Shown here piece by piece: positions 1-10,571 of a stretch of 64,000 nt of DNA. Source of the DNA: Dysidea avara. Taxonomy: Eukaryota > Porifera > Demospongiae > Dictyoceratida > Dysideidae. The DNA is taken from the NCBI RefSeq assembly GCF_963678975.1, contig NC_089276.1, forward strand, positions 31,884,368-31,948,367, in the 5' to 3' direction. The translations under genes and the position numbers were made by a program. Each line of letters begins with the position of its first letter. The first letter of the stretch is position 1. The notes under the pieces are model-generated. The model ran no database searches. It saw only the letters and a list, made by a program, of their open reading frames with translations, and had not been told where the DNA came from.

Positions 1-1476
1 TGTTTAAATTCCTGGAGCTATAATATTTTTGCATTTAGCAGGGACAAAGACAGACTTTTCCTGGGCACTGGGTAGACGAGCCGTTCAGCCATGCAACATA
101 CACACTTGCCCATCTTCATATGGACATCAATATCGTACAATATGCTAGTACTGTTATATTAGAGGTTTGGCTTTTTTTCTAGCCAAAAATATCACCCAAA
201 AACCAGCTTCACAATACCATCCAGGCACCTTGGCAGTGTTGGTTAGGTATCACCAAACCCAAAAGTACCTTCATTATGACCCTAAATGCTTCGAATAGAT
301 TGCTTTTTAAAATTTATTCAATGGAAATTTCGACTAACTACCTGCCTGCCTGATGCCTTTGAACTAGCACAACTCGATATCAGCTAAGGCTACAGGCTTG
401 ATTTTTCGCTGTTTGACATTGCTTTAGCCTGACAGGTGCCTTTTGGCATACCGCAGTATGTACAATACACGCATCATGGACTTACTTTTGTCCTCCTTTG
501 TGTCCCGTTTCTCTTTTCTGACAGACCAAGATGTCGATTCATGGTAAGGCAATTGCTTCCCTACGTTTGTGAAGAGGAATTGTCCATATTATTTTCTGTG
601 GTGACTGGATTGATTGCAGAGGCGCTTCTCCTACTGTTCTTCATTTGTAATGCCGTGAAGCAGGCTGAAGATACGTAGATGAAAGCAAAGCATAATGGCC
701 GGTTCACTTTTGAGTCAGTAATTAATAGTTGGGGCACGGGTTCAGTCAAAACATTACCTCTGGCACCATTATTTCTTTTTGATGCGGTATGCATGGGTTT
801 ACCAGTCATAATAATGTTACAAAAAGGCGAGTATTAGAAAAAATTAAGAATTGTAATTTCAAGTAGAGATCATATGGAAAACACTGGGAAACAAGGGAAG
901 TCACCAACACCTGCAGTGAACATTTAATCCCTGATTCAGTGTAGGCGACCTCCCTTGTTTCTCTACAATTCCTAATTTTCCCTTAATACTTAATTGTAGC
1001 ATTTATTGTAGCATTTTAAAAATGTATATATATATAATATACTTTACCTACAGTACTGTATGTAAGACAATTACATGTATATATAACTCAATGTGAATGC
1101 TAGCTAGCTATTGGCCTTCTTAATTCACACATACTATATGTACATCTGCATGTGTCTTAAAACCTGACTAAGAAGAAACTTGGTTTAAAGCACAAGGTGC
1201 TTATTGTGTCCCATCATGTGATGACTATGCACTGGCCACTGGAGTTCTTAGACGACAACAAAATGAACAAAATAATTTGAACTATCACTGAGCAGTATCT
1301 ACGTGGCTAAACAAGTATCTCAAATATTTCTAGATTGCCTTGCCTCTATATTCTCTGATCTGTGTATTGACCACACTGATACATAACTTAATCAGTTCTC
1401 CTCACTACTAGGATCAATACTTTGTCTGTCCGTTTCACGATGCTGTGCAGCTTTTGTACTTACATGACATTGCTTA
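1..1476. other. Non-coding part of unit A
   Basis: No supported gene. The stretch matches 20430-21300 in unit B. Around 835-990 there is an old inverted-repeat (MITE-like) relic, with sequence near 885-900 and 945-965 complementary in part and a terminal CCTTGTTTC-like motif resembling the fold-back element at 1482-1755. A small open frame at 436-678 is not recognisable as protein and I do not call it. Confidence 0.6.
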
Positions 1477-1481
1477 TATTT

Positions 1482-1755
1482 ACAAGTGGAACAAAAAATT
1501 AGGAATTTTCAATATGAGTAGGGATCAAAGTAATAAAAAGTACTGAAACAAGAGAGATTATCTACCACCTGAAGTCATGCTAGTACACACGTAATCGCTA
1601 CTTCAGTTGCCAAGATTTGATATAATGGCACTGAAGTAGGGATTACGTGTGTACTAGCATGACTTCAGGTGGTAGATAATCTCTCTTGTTTCAGTACTTT
1701 TTATTACTTTGATCCCTACTCATATTGAAAATTCCTAATTTTTTGTTCCACTTGT
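1482..1755. mobile_element. Fold-back MITE with 126-bp arms
   Basis: Positions 1482-1607 are the reverse complement of 1630-1755 with about one mismatch, separated by about 22 bp. The outer ends read ACAAGTGGAACAAAAAATTA. Near-perfect arms and no coding capacity fit a recently moved, non-autonomous fold-back element. A shorter, older relative is visible at 835-990. Confidence 0.85.
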
Positions 1756-1831
1756 TTGTGTACTTTTTACAAACATTACATGAATCTTATCTTTTATGTG
1801 CATGCAGTTTCTATTACACAGGACACTAAAG

Positions 1832-2110
1832 TTACTTTTCCAAGTCTTGATAGTAGTATTCCCTTTGCCTTTCCGCTGACTCAATGCGAGACTTTGCCAA
1901 ATCTTTGTTAAATGATGTTTTGGTGGCTTCAGCTGATTTCACACGCGACGCTGTTACATTTTTGTAGTACTCATTAGCATGATGCTGTGATCGGCATTCA
2001 CTGCTGTACTTGTCCTTTCTCTCTGAGAGTATAGACTCTGTATGAGCTTCATAGTACGCCCTGTTATTCTCCTTCTTTCTACTCTTCCGCGCCGCTTCCT
2101 TCGAAGGCAT
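1832..2110 (-). CDS. Short basic Lys/Arg/Tyr-rich open frame, probable transposon-derived fragment
   Basis: A 92-codon frame starts MPSKEAARKSRKKENNRAYY and continues with repeated Lys-, Arg- and Tyr-rich segments (YYEAH, EYYKN, REYYYQD). Similar basic, repetitive N-terminal segments occur in uncharacterised proteins linked to transposons in sponge and cnidarian genomes; that comparison is from memory and not tested. It lies in a block absent from the paralogous unit B, so it is probably a passenger of a mobile element and not a host gene. No downstream domain is present, so the frame may be a truncated exon. Confidence 0.35.
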   Translation of the reverse strand: MPSKEAARKSRKKENNRAYYEAHTESILSERKDKYSSECRSQHHANEYYKNVTASRVKSAEATKTSFNKDLAKSRIESAERQREYYYQDLEK

Positions 2111-3180
2111 TGCCGCACCAAAATTGCCTCAGAGAAAACACACAAAGCAATAATAACCACAATACCCTTAGCTAACGCTATTTTGCTACGAATTATTTCT
2201 AATATCGCTCAAATACTTGAGGTAGATACGTTGTTTACAGCAAAGAAATGCATTTACAAACGCAAGCAATATTAATTTTGCCGGTTAACTTTGCCAGAAA
2301 CAAAAGATATAAGTCGCTAAATATATTCACTTACACGTATAAAGCTTCCCGATTGTGAACAGCTCGCTCTTCCTGCTCAAAATCAACTTCGAACTTTCAC
2401 GAAGATTATGATTACTCTATTTACCGAGCACTCTTATTGAAACGGACGGCGCCGTACATTGAAGCCATTTGTGGAGTTATTAACACTACCTGTAGTGAAT
2501 CCAGACGATGGCGACATTAAAGAACGATGAAAGGTAAGACCCTAGCGCAAGGATTGTATTTCTATCGGTGTAGGAAAGGTTTAATCTATAGGCAAAGCGA
2601 GCCGTTTTCATGCAAGAAGTAGGACTGTAGCTGTTGCCATCTTCCCGCTAGGCCTGGCTGAAGGCATCAGTTAGGAAGTCAGTCACTAGAAAATTCGATC
2701 AGATAGAATTTTTTTTAAATTCGTGGAAACTCATAGGATGCATTTCGTGTCGTTTTGAAGGCGAAATCGTGCTTCACTTTTGTAATACAATACTGCTGAA
2801 TCGCCGAGATGGTTTTGCAAGTCTGCTTTTGGTGCGTAATTTTTTGGCGGGAAATCGTGAACCTTGACAATCCCTACCATTAAGTACTACCGTACTTAAT
2901 GATAGCCACTTATTATTTGTACCACAATCAAATTACTTATAGGGAAAATCCCTTGAAAAATCCCATTGTCTAACTGGAAGAAAAGGGGACATAGTTAGTG
3001 CTGTGTAAGCTATGTTACTTGTTTTCTTGCACGGCAATTGTGGATGTTATAGTTGAGTAACTTTATCAGTGGATTCAGCCCATATCTTTAATGACTTTGA
3101 TGATGAGGTCTGATACCTAGGCAATCCCAATGCCACTGTTTTCAAAGGATTTGTATGTTACAAATCATAAAACATTTTGA

Positions 3181-3220
3181 TATATGTGACCCGATCTTGG
3201 AAAACCTACCTTTTCGGCAC
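3181..3220 (+). repeat. Left terminal inverted repeat of the DUF7869 transposon
   Basis: Begins TATATGTGACCCGATCTTGG and runs to CTTTTCGGCAC. It matches the reverse complement of 8791-8830 at 38 of 40 positions. Confidence 0.9.
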
Positions 3221-3490
3221 AAATAGAAATTTCAGAAAGCAGCGATAATAAAATTTTCAAAAAGAATCGCATGGCAATATTTTTACATGAATACATAGAG
3301 AGATTATCTTTCTTTGTCGGTATAAAATATTACACGCGTAGGTATTTTCTATCATGAGATATTCCCAAAAATGTCGCACTGTGTAGCCATTTCACTGTAT
3401 GCGTAACACGGGAACTTACAAATCATCCCATTTGTTCCAGCCGTAACTTCTTTTCCGCGCCAACCTTCATTCTTTACGCGCCAACTCTCT

Positions 3491-6400
3491 ATGGCTACTT
3501 CATCGAGAAGAAGCGGGGTTTTGTCGGCTATTAACTCCTTAGCGAATGATGGAATTGTGCGACTAAGCTCTAATGACTACGCACAGTTTGAGGCGCTTGT
3601 ACAGGATTATTTTGATAAAAGTGACGACAGCAGTGATGACGAAATCAGTGACCAAGAAGGTAAGGAATGCGATGAAACCACCGCAGCAATCCTTTTAACC
3701 GCTTACATTACCCACAGAGACAACCAGGCGGCGCAAACGAAAGAAATCGAGGTCTGTTGTGGCAGACACAAGCAATATTGATGAATGTGATGACATACAG
3801 CAAGGTAATACCATACTAATACACATAAGTTACATACATTAACTTGAAACAATTTTGAATACATGTAGATATTTTTGATGCTGAAATAAGAGTTTCTCCT
3901 ATTGCTACCACTGTGCCAACAGACACCGCTCATCTAGATACAACCAATTCTCTGCCGTCTCCTGGTTCAGTCACTAGTAGCACACCACGTAACCACATTG
4001 ATACAAACTGGGAGGATGCTTCTTGTGAAGACAGCGCTATTAGTCACAGCCAGCCTAGTAGTGAGCACACAAATAACCACCAATTATATGTCAGTGAACA
4101 GCTACCTGCTAATCATAACTGGGTTGGTAACAGCTATAACCATTCGTCCTGGTGTAGTTCCATTACTGAGCAGTGGTCTGGCTATGGTAGTCAGCTTACC
4201 AGTCAGCATGGTCATCTGTACACTTCACAACCATTTCCCGTCCAAAATTGGAATAGCACCACCAACTGGCTTCCTACTCTTGGTCCTGGTGAATTGCAAC
4301 TTGATTTCACTGGTCAACAGATACCAAGGAATAGTACCTGGTTTGCTGCCAATGCTGACAACCAACCACATCACAGCCAGTACCTAGTTGGTGATCAATC
4401 ACATAATAATGAAGGTTACAGTTTAATCAGTAGTGGTCAGCACTTACCAGTTACAAGCCAGTTGTTAGGTAGTTCCCCAGTTTGTGACTCTCGTGAAGCA
4501 CAGACCAGTAATAGTCAGCCGTCTTTCTCCATCAATAGCAATGAAGTTGCCAACAGCAGAGCTGCCAGACTCCATACTAACGATGATGATACTCCTATGA
4601 GAGAAAACAACACAAGTACTAGGAGACAACCCCATCACGACCATGATGACGATGATCCACAACAATCAAATGAGGAAAAATGTGCAAAATTTGTGAATGA
4701 TACCTGTGGTTGTAAACTGGCAGTAGGTGATAGGCCATGTAGCACTTTGTTTACAGCTGAGTATTATCGTGACATTCGAGCACAGGCTGCTTTGCTTTCT
4801 CATGAACAACTTGACATGGTAATCCTAGGCTCAATTATGTCCACCATAAGCACTGACGAAGACATCGTTCATGGTCGTCACAAAATTGAGAAGCGATCTA
4901 GGTACAGAACGGAGCACATGCACAATGGACATCAAGTTTGTGCGGCTACCTTTGCTTTCCTTCTTGGAGTCGGACCAAAGTACAAGCTGCAAGCTCTCAA
5001 GAAGCATTATGCTGAAAATGGGTTGACTGTAAGAGAGCATAAAAATAAACGACGCTTACCACCTAAAGCACTCACGTACCAAGATCAGACAGCACTTGTA
5101 CAGTTTTTGCAAAACTATGCTGAGGATAATGCCATCCTGCTGCCTGGTAGGATACCTGGGTACAAACGAGACGATTTGAAGCTGTTGCCATCCAGCTGCA
5201 ATAAGAAGGTATTACTTTTAATAAAAATAGGAATATAGTAACATACAATTGGGAATATGATAACCCGGACCAGACCAAAGATCAATTCTCCAGGAATACA
5301 AGATTAGGCATATTTTACTGTTATTTGTATTCCTGTAGGTTCTATACACTACTCACCTTAAAGGAACTATGCCAAGAAGGCGATCGCCATATTGAACAAG
5401 ACGCACAATCCACTTTGGAACAATCCAACTGAGCTAAAACGCTTTCTAACGCATTTCACTACACAATCACTACAAAGCTACGTGTTCTTCCTGCTGTACT
5501 TGCATAGAACAACAGGCACACAAGAGTGGCTGCCTGGATTTATTAGAGTCATGAACTTTACACAAGATATTTATATTCAGGAATAATTCACTATTGCCTA
5601 CCTTGCTTAATTCAATGTGTTATCTATCACCAAATTATTGTAGAATGTCCTGGGGATAAATGACTGCTCAGTGCGACTCTAATAAATTCGGACAGCCACT
5701 CGTGTGTGTGACTGTTGTTCTACACAAGTACAGCAGGAAGAACACATAGCTTTGTAGCGACCATGTGGTGAAACGCATTATAAAGCGTTTAACTTAGTTG
5801 GATTGTTCCACAGTGGATTGCGCGTGCTGTTCAATATTGTGATCTCGTTCTTGGCATAGTTCCTTCAAGGTGAGTAGTGTATAAAACCTATAGGGATACA
5901 AATCATAGTAAAATATGGTTAATCTTGCATGCCTGGAGAATTGACCTTTTGTCTGGTCCGGTCCAGGTTATCATATTCCCCACATACAACATAATAGTTA
6001 AGTGATTGATTGATTACTAAATTATGCACCTGTACACATACTGATCATGAGTGATTTTTATTACAGTGTGTATGGGAATGTTACAAGACTTCATGCATCA
6101 CTACTGGAATTCGCTATGCTGAACTTACAACATTTCGCAAGTACTGGTGTCAGCTCGCACCTCACATTGTGATCACTAAACCTAGGAGTGATTTGTGCTG
6201 GACTTGCCAAACAAACAGCACCTTGATTATGAAAGCCATCAATCGATCAGATGAGGAAAAATCCCAGGTATTGTGCTTGTTTCTTAATGAGTCCTAAATA
6301 AATAAGTACGAATAACAATGAACTTAGATCTTTTATTACCATTTTATCAGACCATCAAGCAAGCCGAAAGACACCTCAAACTGGTTAAGGAAGAAAGGGC

Positions 6401-7459
6401 AAAATATCGGGGCGCTTGTGAGAAAAGTGCAACAACTCTGGAGAAACTCTTCTCTGCTGGACCCCCACCTCCAGATGCCTGTGTACCACCTAAGAGTCAT
6501 AAAGGGACGATACACTACAGTTTTGATATGGCACAGCAGGTATTTGAATATACTTAAAGTTTTGTAGATGTACCTTGTCTGCTTATAGGTGCATTACCCG
6601 TGTGATCCCTTTCAGCCAGGTCCAATATACTTTCTCACACCACGTAAGTGTGCCATTTTTGGCGTTTGCTGTGAGGCGATTCCTCGGCAAGTAAGACATT
6701 ATCTATGAAAATACTGTTTGATCAGTGCTACACATTGTTTTCTTATAGATCAACTACCTGATTGACGAGGCATCTAATGTTGGAAAAGGTGGCAACATAA
6801 TCATCTCAATGTTGCACCATTTTCTTGCACACCATAGCCTTGGTGAAACATCTGTACACTTCCATGCAGACAACTGTACTGGGCAAAACAAAAATCGATA
6901 TTTAATGTGTTATTTGATGTGGAGGATACTCACTGGTCTCCATACTGAAGTGAAGATTTCATTTCTACCAGTCGGGCACACTAAATTCTCGCCTGACTGG
7001 TGTTTTGGTCTTTTCAAGCGACGTTATCGCAAGACGAAGATAGGTTGTCTTGATGACATTGTTGCTGCAGTCAACCAGTCAGCTGCTCCTAATTTTGCCC
7101 AGTTAGTTGGCAGTCAAGATGGAACAACCATCGTTCCAATGTACAATTGGAGCGATTACTTCGAGGAGAAAACAGTGAAAACCGCGTTAAAAGGCATCAC
7201 TCAGATGCATCATTTTAGGTTTCTGAGCAGCCGCCCTGGAAAAGTGATGGTAAAAAACACTCACGATGACCCAGAACGTACGATCAGTCTGCTGAAATCA
7301 TCATCATGGCGTCCAGAACCTGGTGAACTGCCTAATGTAATTGTTCCAGCAGGACTGTCAGCAGAACGTCAGTGGTATTTGTACGAGAAAATTAGAGAGT
7401 TTGTTCCTGAAGAGGCACAGGACTTGGTCTGCCCTAAACCCACTGTCCCTAAACCATGA
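3491..7459 (+). CDS. DUF7869-type putative transposase, seven exons
   Basis: Exons inferred from GT-AG sites and frame: 3491-3659, 3718-3804, 3869-5208, 6067-6267, 6351-6539, 6589-6690, 6749-7459. They sum to 2799 nt (932 aa plus stop) with no frame break. Seen: an acidic N-terminus (about 42-56), a basic RRRKRKKSR nuclear-localisation-type stretch (about 60-68) reached only through the 58-bp intron 1, a long Asn/Ser/Gln-rich region, a Cys-rich segment in exon 3, a CWTC pair in exon 4, and in exons 5-7 the motifs YSFDMAQQ, HADNCTGQNKNR and FSPDWCFG. These motifs match the family annotated as DUF7869 in cnidarians and other invertebrates. Its conserved Asp residues (about 658, 737, 779) could form an RNase H-like DDE/D centre; that is inference. 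Position between matched inverted repeats argues that it mobilises this element. The initiator Met is the first in an open exon and has not been verified. Confidence 0.75.
5249..5981. mobile_element. Fold-back MITE in intron 3 of the DUF7869 gene
   Basis: The ends read GGGAATATGATAACCCGGAC at 5251 and its near complement at 5960-5980; inverted similarity extends inward through roughly 5250-5560 and 5690-5981. An 8-bp repeat ACATACAA flanks it (5241-5248 and 5982-5989), a hAT-type target duplication. Splice sites on both sides are unaffected. Open frames inside it belong to the arms and are not called. Confidence 0.8.
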
Positions 7460-8790
7460 GAATAGTAACATTATTATTTAGATATGTAGCTGATATGTGT
7501 AAATATTCTTAGTTATTCATTCTGGAGACCATTATTTCAAAAACGACATGTAAGTATTTCTAGTACATTGAAGCGTATGCCACATTGCACACTTCTCTTG
7601 AGGCTTAACAAAAAATGTATACAATGTCTACCCTGAAAAGCCACTGATTTCATGAATTTTTTTGCACTCTGCCAATATGTTCTCTGAATGCAAGCTTCTG
7701 CCAACTGCTGTTAAAAACATACACACTTAGTTCCATGCTATATAGTACAGTTGAAGAAGTGGGTATCATTTTACGCTACGCTGCTTGCATATGCTAGCCC
7801 ATAACCACAGTAAAAGCAAAAACAGACTAAAACAATTCCTGCCGATTATTACTTGCAACTCAATTCAAAGCTCCTTACTCACTTGGTACTTACTTACAAG
7901 GGTATCAACAGTGCTAACTTTAATCCAGGCCACTACTAGTGGCTTTAGCTAGCACACTGTGTATAAACAATGTAAACCTTTAGTAGCCTAGACACCTGGC
8001 TAAGTCAAAAACTTGTTTACACCCACAGGTATGCAATCAGACAGCTTAATTCAACTTTTAACATTTGCCAGCAAAATAATTATGAACCCTATTGTTGCGG
8101 TGTACGTGACTTTCTATTATAACTTTAGCTCCCTATTATAAGCACTGGGAAAAACAGAACAGTGGCTCTAGAAAACTCCTAAAGCTAAAAATCGATTGTC
8201 GTGCTGAACATCGCTATCAAATTACACAAAAACTCTACCAGTGAGTAATATTACACATAATCTACAGCGCCGGCCTTACAAATATTCAAAAAAGACTTAC
8301 TTGATCCATGAACAAACGGAGCAATTTTCCTCTCCTTAGTATTGTTGTCTTCTATCCCCTTCGTGTTCATCTATTATCCGTGCGCTCAACAAAAGTTGTA
8401 AAAGAACGCTGCGTAAGGCAAGAAAGAAGCACAAAATCAGTGGTGCCGTGACACATGTGCTCTCTCTTCAAACATCACGTGATTTAATTAAGCAAGGACA
8501 CGTGATATTATTACAACGAATCCGTATTTTATCGCTTCTAATCGTTTAAAGCGAATGGAGTTGGTCAAGAAGTGATTTGTTCCCATCTGTCGACTTTAAT
8601 CACTTACGGACAGTTTACGGAAACATACTACAGCACAACTCAACCAATAATGAAAAGTTAGTTTGTAATGTATTGGAGAGTAAATTGACCATAACTTTAT
8701 AACGCTTGTATGAATCGCTCTGAAATTTTCACACAGTGTGCACAACAATATTTCGCCTTATTTAAGCTATAAAAAGCATTTTTGACCAGT
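7460..8790. other. 3' non-coding part of the DUF7869 transposon
   Basis: About 1.3 kb between the stop codon and the right inverted repeat. I see no coding exon. It presumably holds the 3' untranslated region, polyadenylation site and subterminal sequence of the element. Confidence 0.6.
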
Positions 8791-8830
8791 GTGCCGAAAA
8801 GGTAGGTTTTCCAAAATCGGGTCACATATG
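8791..8830 (-). repeat. Right terminal inverted repeat of the DUF7869 transposon
   Basis: Starts GTGCCGAAAAGGTAGG and ends ATCGGGTCACATATG, the inverted copy of 3181-3220. Unit A flanking sequence resumes immediately after it. Confidence 0.9.
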
Positions 8831-10282
8831 TAATTTGTGGGAACTATTTAAACACACAAAATGTGAAAATAAATCATTTTTATCAGAGGATACTATATGT
8901 GTAAGATGGTGGGTATACCCAATAAAGTGTATCAAAACGATAATTAAAATGGGACGTGATGAACACAATAAATCTGCCAAATTTTCTCCCTACATGATAT
9001 TGGCTCACAGTGTTTCCTTTTTCTGTGATGAACAGATTGAATAGTTTAGAGTTTCCACATTCCTATGTACGTACCAATTCATGCAAATGGCATGTGTTAC
9101 AGTGTATGCATTAGTGTAGCACATTGCCCTGGCATCAGACTACTTTGTCCCACCATTAACCACCCAGTTAGTTACTCCATTATTGTACAAGAATTGATAA
9201 CATAACTTACACAATACTAACCATGTTATTTTTGCCAATGTTATTCTTTCCGACTAATCAATGGACAGAAATGGAGTTATCCAAGGGATTTTCCCTACAA
9301 GTAACTTGATTGTGTACAAATAATAGGTGGCAGTAAATAGAAGTGAGATCATGTAAATACAAAAAACCGTGCAGCATTGTGACCAGGAGTATAGGACAGG
9401 GATTGGCATTATGTCTTCCATATAGTGGGATCAGTTAACAACATTTGTGTAACTATCAGTGTGATCAAAACTCGGATCAGATAATAGAGGCAAGATATTT
9501 GAGACATTAGCACCCGCCTAGCCACATATATACAACTTAGTGATAGTTCGTACAGTATGGAGTGCTTGTTCAGTCAGCAATTGTTTTCTTTTTTTGTTTC
9601 TAGGCTGACAGCTGTACTGGCACTAGCCAGGGAATGTCAGCACATTATACAGCTTTAATTCAGGTTTTTTCCTGATCTGGTATTAAGACACACACAGATG
9701 TATGTATGGAATAAGAAGGCCTAGCTAGCATTCACATAGAGTAAGATTAGTCATCTTGCATACAGTGCTGTAGGTAAAGTACATGTAGTGATGCATACAC
9801 ACATATGAAGATGGGCATGAGTATGTGTGTTGCATGGTCGAATGGCTTGCCCACCCAATGCAATGGCATGGCAAGAAGTCTGGCTATACCTCCATGTGTA
9901 TGTACCGATATCCCTAGAATATAGAAAAGAATTCTTGTACTACACATTGCATTAGAGTATTGAGTAGTTGAACCATATTGTAAAGTGGTTGCTGTTAGCA
10001 CATGCATAGGTCAACAAGGCCGTTTAAAAGACCACTCTGTGCTGTGTAGTGTGTATGTAGTGTACTGTGAAATTGTTATGCTGCCTCACACACACACACA
10101 CTGCAATATTTACCCACTGTTTGATGACTGCCTATACTACTGTACACGCACACACTCACACACCCACTGTACCTTGTGCAAGGTTAAACTTATCAATCAA
10201 AAAAAAATATATATATATATATATTTGTACACATTTGGGTGGAAATAAAGAGATAGTATTGATGTTTTTTATCTCTCCACAG
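8831..10282. other. Non-coding unit A sequence with CA and TA microsatellites
   Basis: Collinear with about 21605-23547 in unit B, minus the insertions found there. Simple repeats: (CA)n around 10086-10102 and again near 10144-10162, and (TA)n at about 10207-10224. A pyrimidine-rich tract and AG at 10281-10282 form a plausible 3' splice site for the exon that follows. No other gene is supported. Confidence 0.6.
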
Positions 10283-10373
10283 TAAGGACATGCCTCCACC
10301 AGCAGTTGTCATGGATGCACCTCCAGTTCCGGGCAGACTACCACCACAAGAGTTGATGGAACAAACAAAATAA
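10283..10373 (+). CDS. Conserved Pro-rich orphan terminal exon, copy 1
   Basis: A tract TTTTTTATCTCTCCACAG is followed by one base and 30 codons: K-D-M-P-P-P-A-V-V-M-D-A-P-P-V-P-G-R-L, then PPQELMEQTK and TAA. The stop overlaps an AATAAA polyadenylation signal. The same exon, with the same acceptor and frame, occurs beside RBR copies 2 and 5, in altered form beside copy 3 and broken beside copy 4. It is convergent with the RBR gene, whose stop lies about 200 bp away. I do not recognise the parent protein and see no upstream exons, so it may be a hitch-hiking fragment of a neighbouring gene. Confidence 0.5.
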
Positions 10374-10571
10374 ACAGTAAATGTATGCTAAACATACATG
10401 TACACATAATATATGTGCTGTGCATTAAATCCTTCAACACAAAAATAAAAACACTTCAAAGATGTTTAACATAAATTAACACATTAAAATATAAAACCAT
10501 TTCAAAAAAAAATGTTTTAAATTTAATAATTTTTACTGTCACAATCATCATCATAGCTCCACTCTGGGGAA
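10374..10571. other. Short convergent intergenic region after RBR copy 1
   Basis: About 200 AT-rich bases between the plus-strand orphan exon and the minus-strand stop of copy 1, shared with 23639-23856. It must contain both 3' untranslated regions, so the transcripts probably overlap or nearly so. Confidence 0.5.

Larger units (their letters stand above)
1477..2908. mobile_element. Insertion block specific to unit A
   Basis: Unit B runs straight from the counterpart of position 1476 (about 21295) to the counterpart of 2909 (about 21305), so these 1.4 kb were inserted in A or lost from B. The block contains the fold-back MITE at 1482-1755 and a short basic open frame on the minus strand. A short inverted repeat (TAAGTAC...GTACTTA) lies near 2881-2902. 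I could not identify matching ends for the whole block, so it may be composite. Confidence 0.55.
3181..8830 (+). mobile_element. 5.65-kb DNA transposon with 40-bp terminal inverted repeats and a DUF7869-type gene
   Basis: The ends 3181-3220 and 8791-8830 are inverted copies of each other (38 of 40 positions). Between them is one seven-exon plus-strand gene with an intact spliced frame. The paralogous locus in unit B (about 21590-21620) is continuous across the site and has no insertion, which makes it a natural empty site. The target duplication is short and ambiguous (TA, or ATAT if the repeat starts at GTGACCC) because the junction itself is palindromic. A smaller fold-back MITE (5249-5981) is nested in intron 3. 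Subterminal regions 3221-3490 and 7460-8790 show no other gene. Confidence 0.85.

Noticed and set aside
3491..3781. Separate 96-aa gene at the start of the transposon
   Set aside because: Better explained as exon 1 plus a 58-bp intron and exon 2; splicing restores frame into the DUF7869 protein.
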